Shown here piece by piece: positions 4,245 through 5,757 of a stretch of DNA of 5,757 nt. Below the pieces are notes generated by a model. The model was not told where the DNA came from and made no database searches. It was given only the letters and a program-made list of their open reading frames with translations. This stretch comes from a bacterium. Its GTDB lineage: Bacteria; UBA9089; CG2-30-40-21. A program made the translations under genes and the position numbers. The stretch spans positions 1 through 5,757 of the forward strand of contig JASEHA010000170.1 in NCBI GenBank assembly GCA_030018795.1, in the 5' to 3' direction. Numbering within the stretch: the stretch's first letter is position 1; the number at the start of each line of letters is the position of its first letter.

Positions 4245-5627
4245 ATGCTGCCAATTAGTGTTGATGAAATCCTGACCGCTGTTAAAGGCGAGCTTGTTTG
4301 CGGTAACAGGGAATGGCTGATAAATGCCGGGGTTTCGATAGATAGTCGCAAGATTCTGCCAGGACAGCTTTTTATTGCCATTAAGGGCGAAAACTTTGAT
4401 GGGCATGACTTTATCTGGCAGGTAATTGACAGGGGTGTATCTGGGGTCATATTTTCAAACGAGTTAGAGGTTGAATATATCCCAAAAGGGGTATGTGCTG
4501 TCCGTGTAAAGGATACCATTGCTGCACTTGGTCATCTGGCAGCATACTATCGTAACAAGTTTGATATTCCTGTTATTGGTATTACCGGAAGCAATGGTAA
4601 AACCACAACCAAGGAGATGCTGGGGGATGTTTTAAGCAAACAGTGGAATGTGCTGAGGAATAAGAAGAACTTTAATAACAACATTGGGCTTCCCTTAACC
4701 CTTCTTGAGATGGATGCCTCTACTCAATTTTGTGTGGTTGAACTGGGCATGAACCATCCGGGTGAGATTGCCTATCTGACCAATATTGCCAGGCCTATGA
4801 TTGGGGTGATAACCAATGTTGCTGAATCCCATATTGGTCACTTTGATGGTAAAGAAGCCATAGCTAGGGCAAAGTTTGAATTAGTAGAGTCCATGGGTGA
4901 AAAAGGGGTTGCAGTGCTGAATGCTGATGATCCACTCATAGCAGGGGCAATGAGTCAAAGTAGCAATAGATCGGTAATCACCTTTGGCATGAATGAGAAG
5001 GCAGATGTCTTTGCTGTTGATATTAGAGAAGATACTTTAGGGATAAGGTTTAGTGTATCGTTAAATGATGGAAAATATCAGGAGATATTCATACCCGTCT
5101 ATGGGCAGCATAATGTTTATAATGCCCTGGCTGTTTGCGGGGTGCTGTCTGCCCTGGGGCTTAATTTGAGTCTGGCAGCTTTGGGCTTGAATGAATTCAA
5201 ACTTCCTGACTCAAGGATGGAGATAACCGAAAGCCATGGATTAAAGATTATAAACGATGCCTATAATGCCAACCCAGGTTCAATGAAGGCTGCCTTATTA
5301 ACCCTGAGCAGAATTGCCTGCTCAGGCCGCAGAATACTGGTTATGGGTGATATGCTGGAATTGGGAAAATGGAGTCAGGAATTACATCGGGATGCAGGCA
5401 TATACATAGGCAATACAGGTATTGATGTGCTGGTGACTGTTGGACAGGATTCTGCCCTTGCCGCTTCTGAGGCAAGGGTTAGAGGTCCTGAAACATTTGT
5501 TTGCAAGGATAACGATGAGGCTCTATCTGTCTTGAAGGGAGTGATTGAACTAGGTGATGTAATCATGGTCAAGGGTTCAAGAGGGATGCGGATGGAACAG
5601 ATAGTTAAGGGATTGATTGAAGGCTAA
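4245..5627 (+). CDS. murF: UDP-N-acetylmuramoyl-tripeptide--D-alanyl-D-alanine ligase
   Basis: MurF is the cytoplasmic ATP-dependent ligase that adds D-Ala-D-Ala to the UDP-MurNAc tripeptide made by MurE, completing the pentapeptide. From ATG 4245 the product has 460 residues, the usual size. Motifs in order: VSIDSR (30-35), FDGHDFI (51-57), P-loop GSNGKTTTK (115-123), NFNNNIGLP (142-150), ELGMNHPGEI (166-175), ESHIGHF (194-200), the probable carbamylated lysine K210 in AKFEL, HNVYNALA (289-296), NDAYNANP (337-344), VMGDMLELG (366-374) and GSRGMRME (444-451). An in-frame ATG at 4194 would add 17 residues that do not look like MurF, so I reject it. The preceding MITE-like element increases the distance from murE and may affect co-transcription. 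mraY, the usual next gene, is not in the window. Confidence 0.97.
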   Translation: MLPISVDEILTAVKGELVCGNREWLINAGVSIDSRKILPGQLFIAIKGENFDGHDFIWQVIDRGVSGVIFSNELEVEYIPKGVCAVRVKDTIAALGHLAAYYRNKFDIPVIGITGSNGKTTTKEMLGDVLSKQWNVLRNKKNFNNNIGLPLTLLEMDASTQFCVVELGMNHPGEIAYLTNIARPMIGVITNVAESHIGHFDGKEAIARAKFELVESMGEKGVAVLNADDPLIAGAMSQSSNRSVITFGMNEKADVFAVDIREDTLGIRFSVSLNDGKYQEIFIPVYGQHNVYNALAVCGVLSALGLNLSLAALGLNEFKLPDSRMEITESHGLKIINDAYNANPGSMKAALLTLSRIACSGRRILVMGDMLELGKWSQELHRDAGIYIGNTGIDVLVTVGQDSALAASEARVRGPETFVCKDNDEALSVLKGVIELGDVIMVKGSRGMRMEQIVKGLIEG

Positions 5628-5757
5628 TACTCGATGTTCAAGTTTTTCTGGTGACCAAGCGAGAGGGCGAGAAGGCGAAAAAAGTAGGATTCGATGAAAA
5701 ACGATTGCAACGCCTCTTATTACGTATTACTTGATGCGTTCAATTTGTAATGTGGGT
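5628..5757. other. Region after murF with a purine-rich 8-bp repeat
   Basis: At 5659-5682 three imperfect octamers follow each other: GCGAGAGG, GCGAGAAG, GCGAAAAA. Beyond that I see no start resembling mraY, no hairpin with T-tract and no RNA gene. The next gene of the cluster, if present, starts beyond 5757. The 130 bp without a gene continues the loose spacing seen since rsmH. Confidence 0.4.

Noticed and set aside
4027..4275. Plus-strand open frame of 82 codons across the MITE and the murF start
   Set aside because: It runs through hairpins and terminal repeats and overlaps murF in another frame; no protein character or good ribosome binding site.
5694..5750. 18-codon frame after murF with a weak AGG upstream
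   Set aside because: Too short, no recognisable motif and not the start of mraY.

Overview
This window carries the first part of a bacterial division and cell wall (dcw) cluster. All genes lie on the plus strand, in the order mraZ, rsmH (mraW), ftsL-like, murE, murF. The sequence is moderately AT-rich. MurE carries the DNPR signature of meso-diaminopimelate-adding enzymes, so the organism probably makes DAP-type peptidoglycan, as most diderms and many Firmicutes do. I cannot place it taxonomically from sequence alone. The repeat-littered gene junctions suggest a genome rich in small dispersed elements.

Layout. Bases 1-52 are the right-hand end of a small inverted-repeat element cut by the window edge. 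Bases 53-250 contain no gene. A sigma70-type promoter (TTGACA 283-288, 17-bp spacer, TAATAT 306-311) precedes mraZ. It is overlapped by three TGG repeats with a 10-bp period that look like MraZ operator boxes. mraZ (358-807) and rsmH (807-1718) overlap by one base. After rsmH the cluster becomes loose. A gap of about 260 bp holding three separate palindromic structures precedes ftsL (1979-2395). An 87-bp gap with another inverted repeat precedes murE (2483-3976). A MITE-like element of about 205 bp with a TA target duplication (3974-4182) sits between murE and murF (4245-5627). The last 130 bp after murF hold a short purine-rich repeat and no convincing gene.

How the genes work together. MraZ is probably the transcriptional regulator of the cluster. 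RsmH methylates 16S rRNA. FtsL is a bitopic divisome protein. MurE and MurF add the third residue (meso-DAP) and then D-Ala-D-Ala to the UDP-MurNAc peptide. The ftsI/pbpB gene that usually lies between ftsL and murE is absent here.

I see no wholly new biological system. The most interesting features are the MITE that inserted exactly at the murE stop codon while preserving it, a second copy in the same orientation at the window start, a different palindromic repeat at every junction after rsmH, and the missing ftsI.
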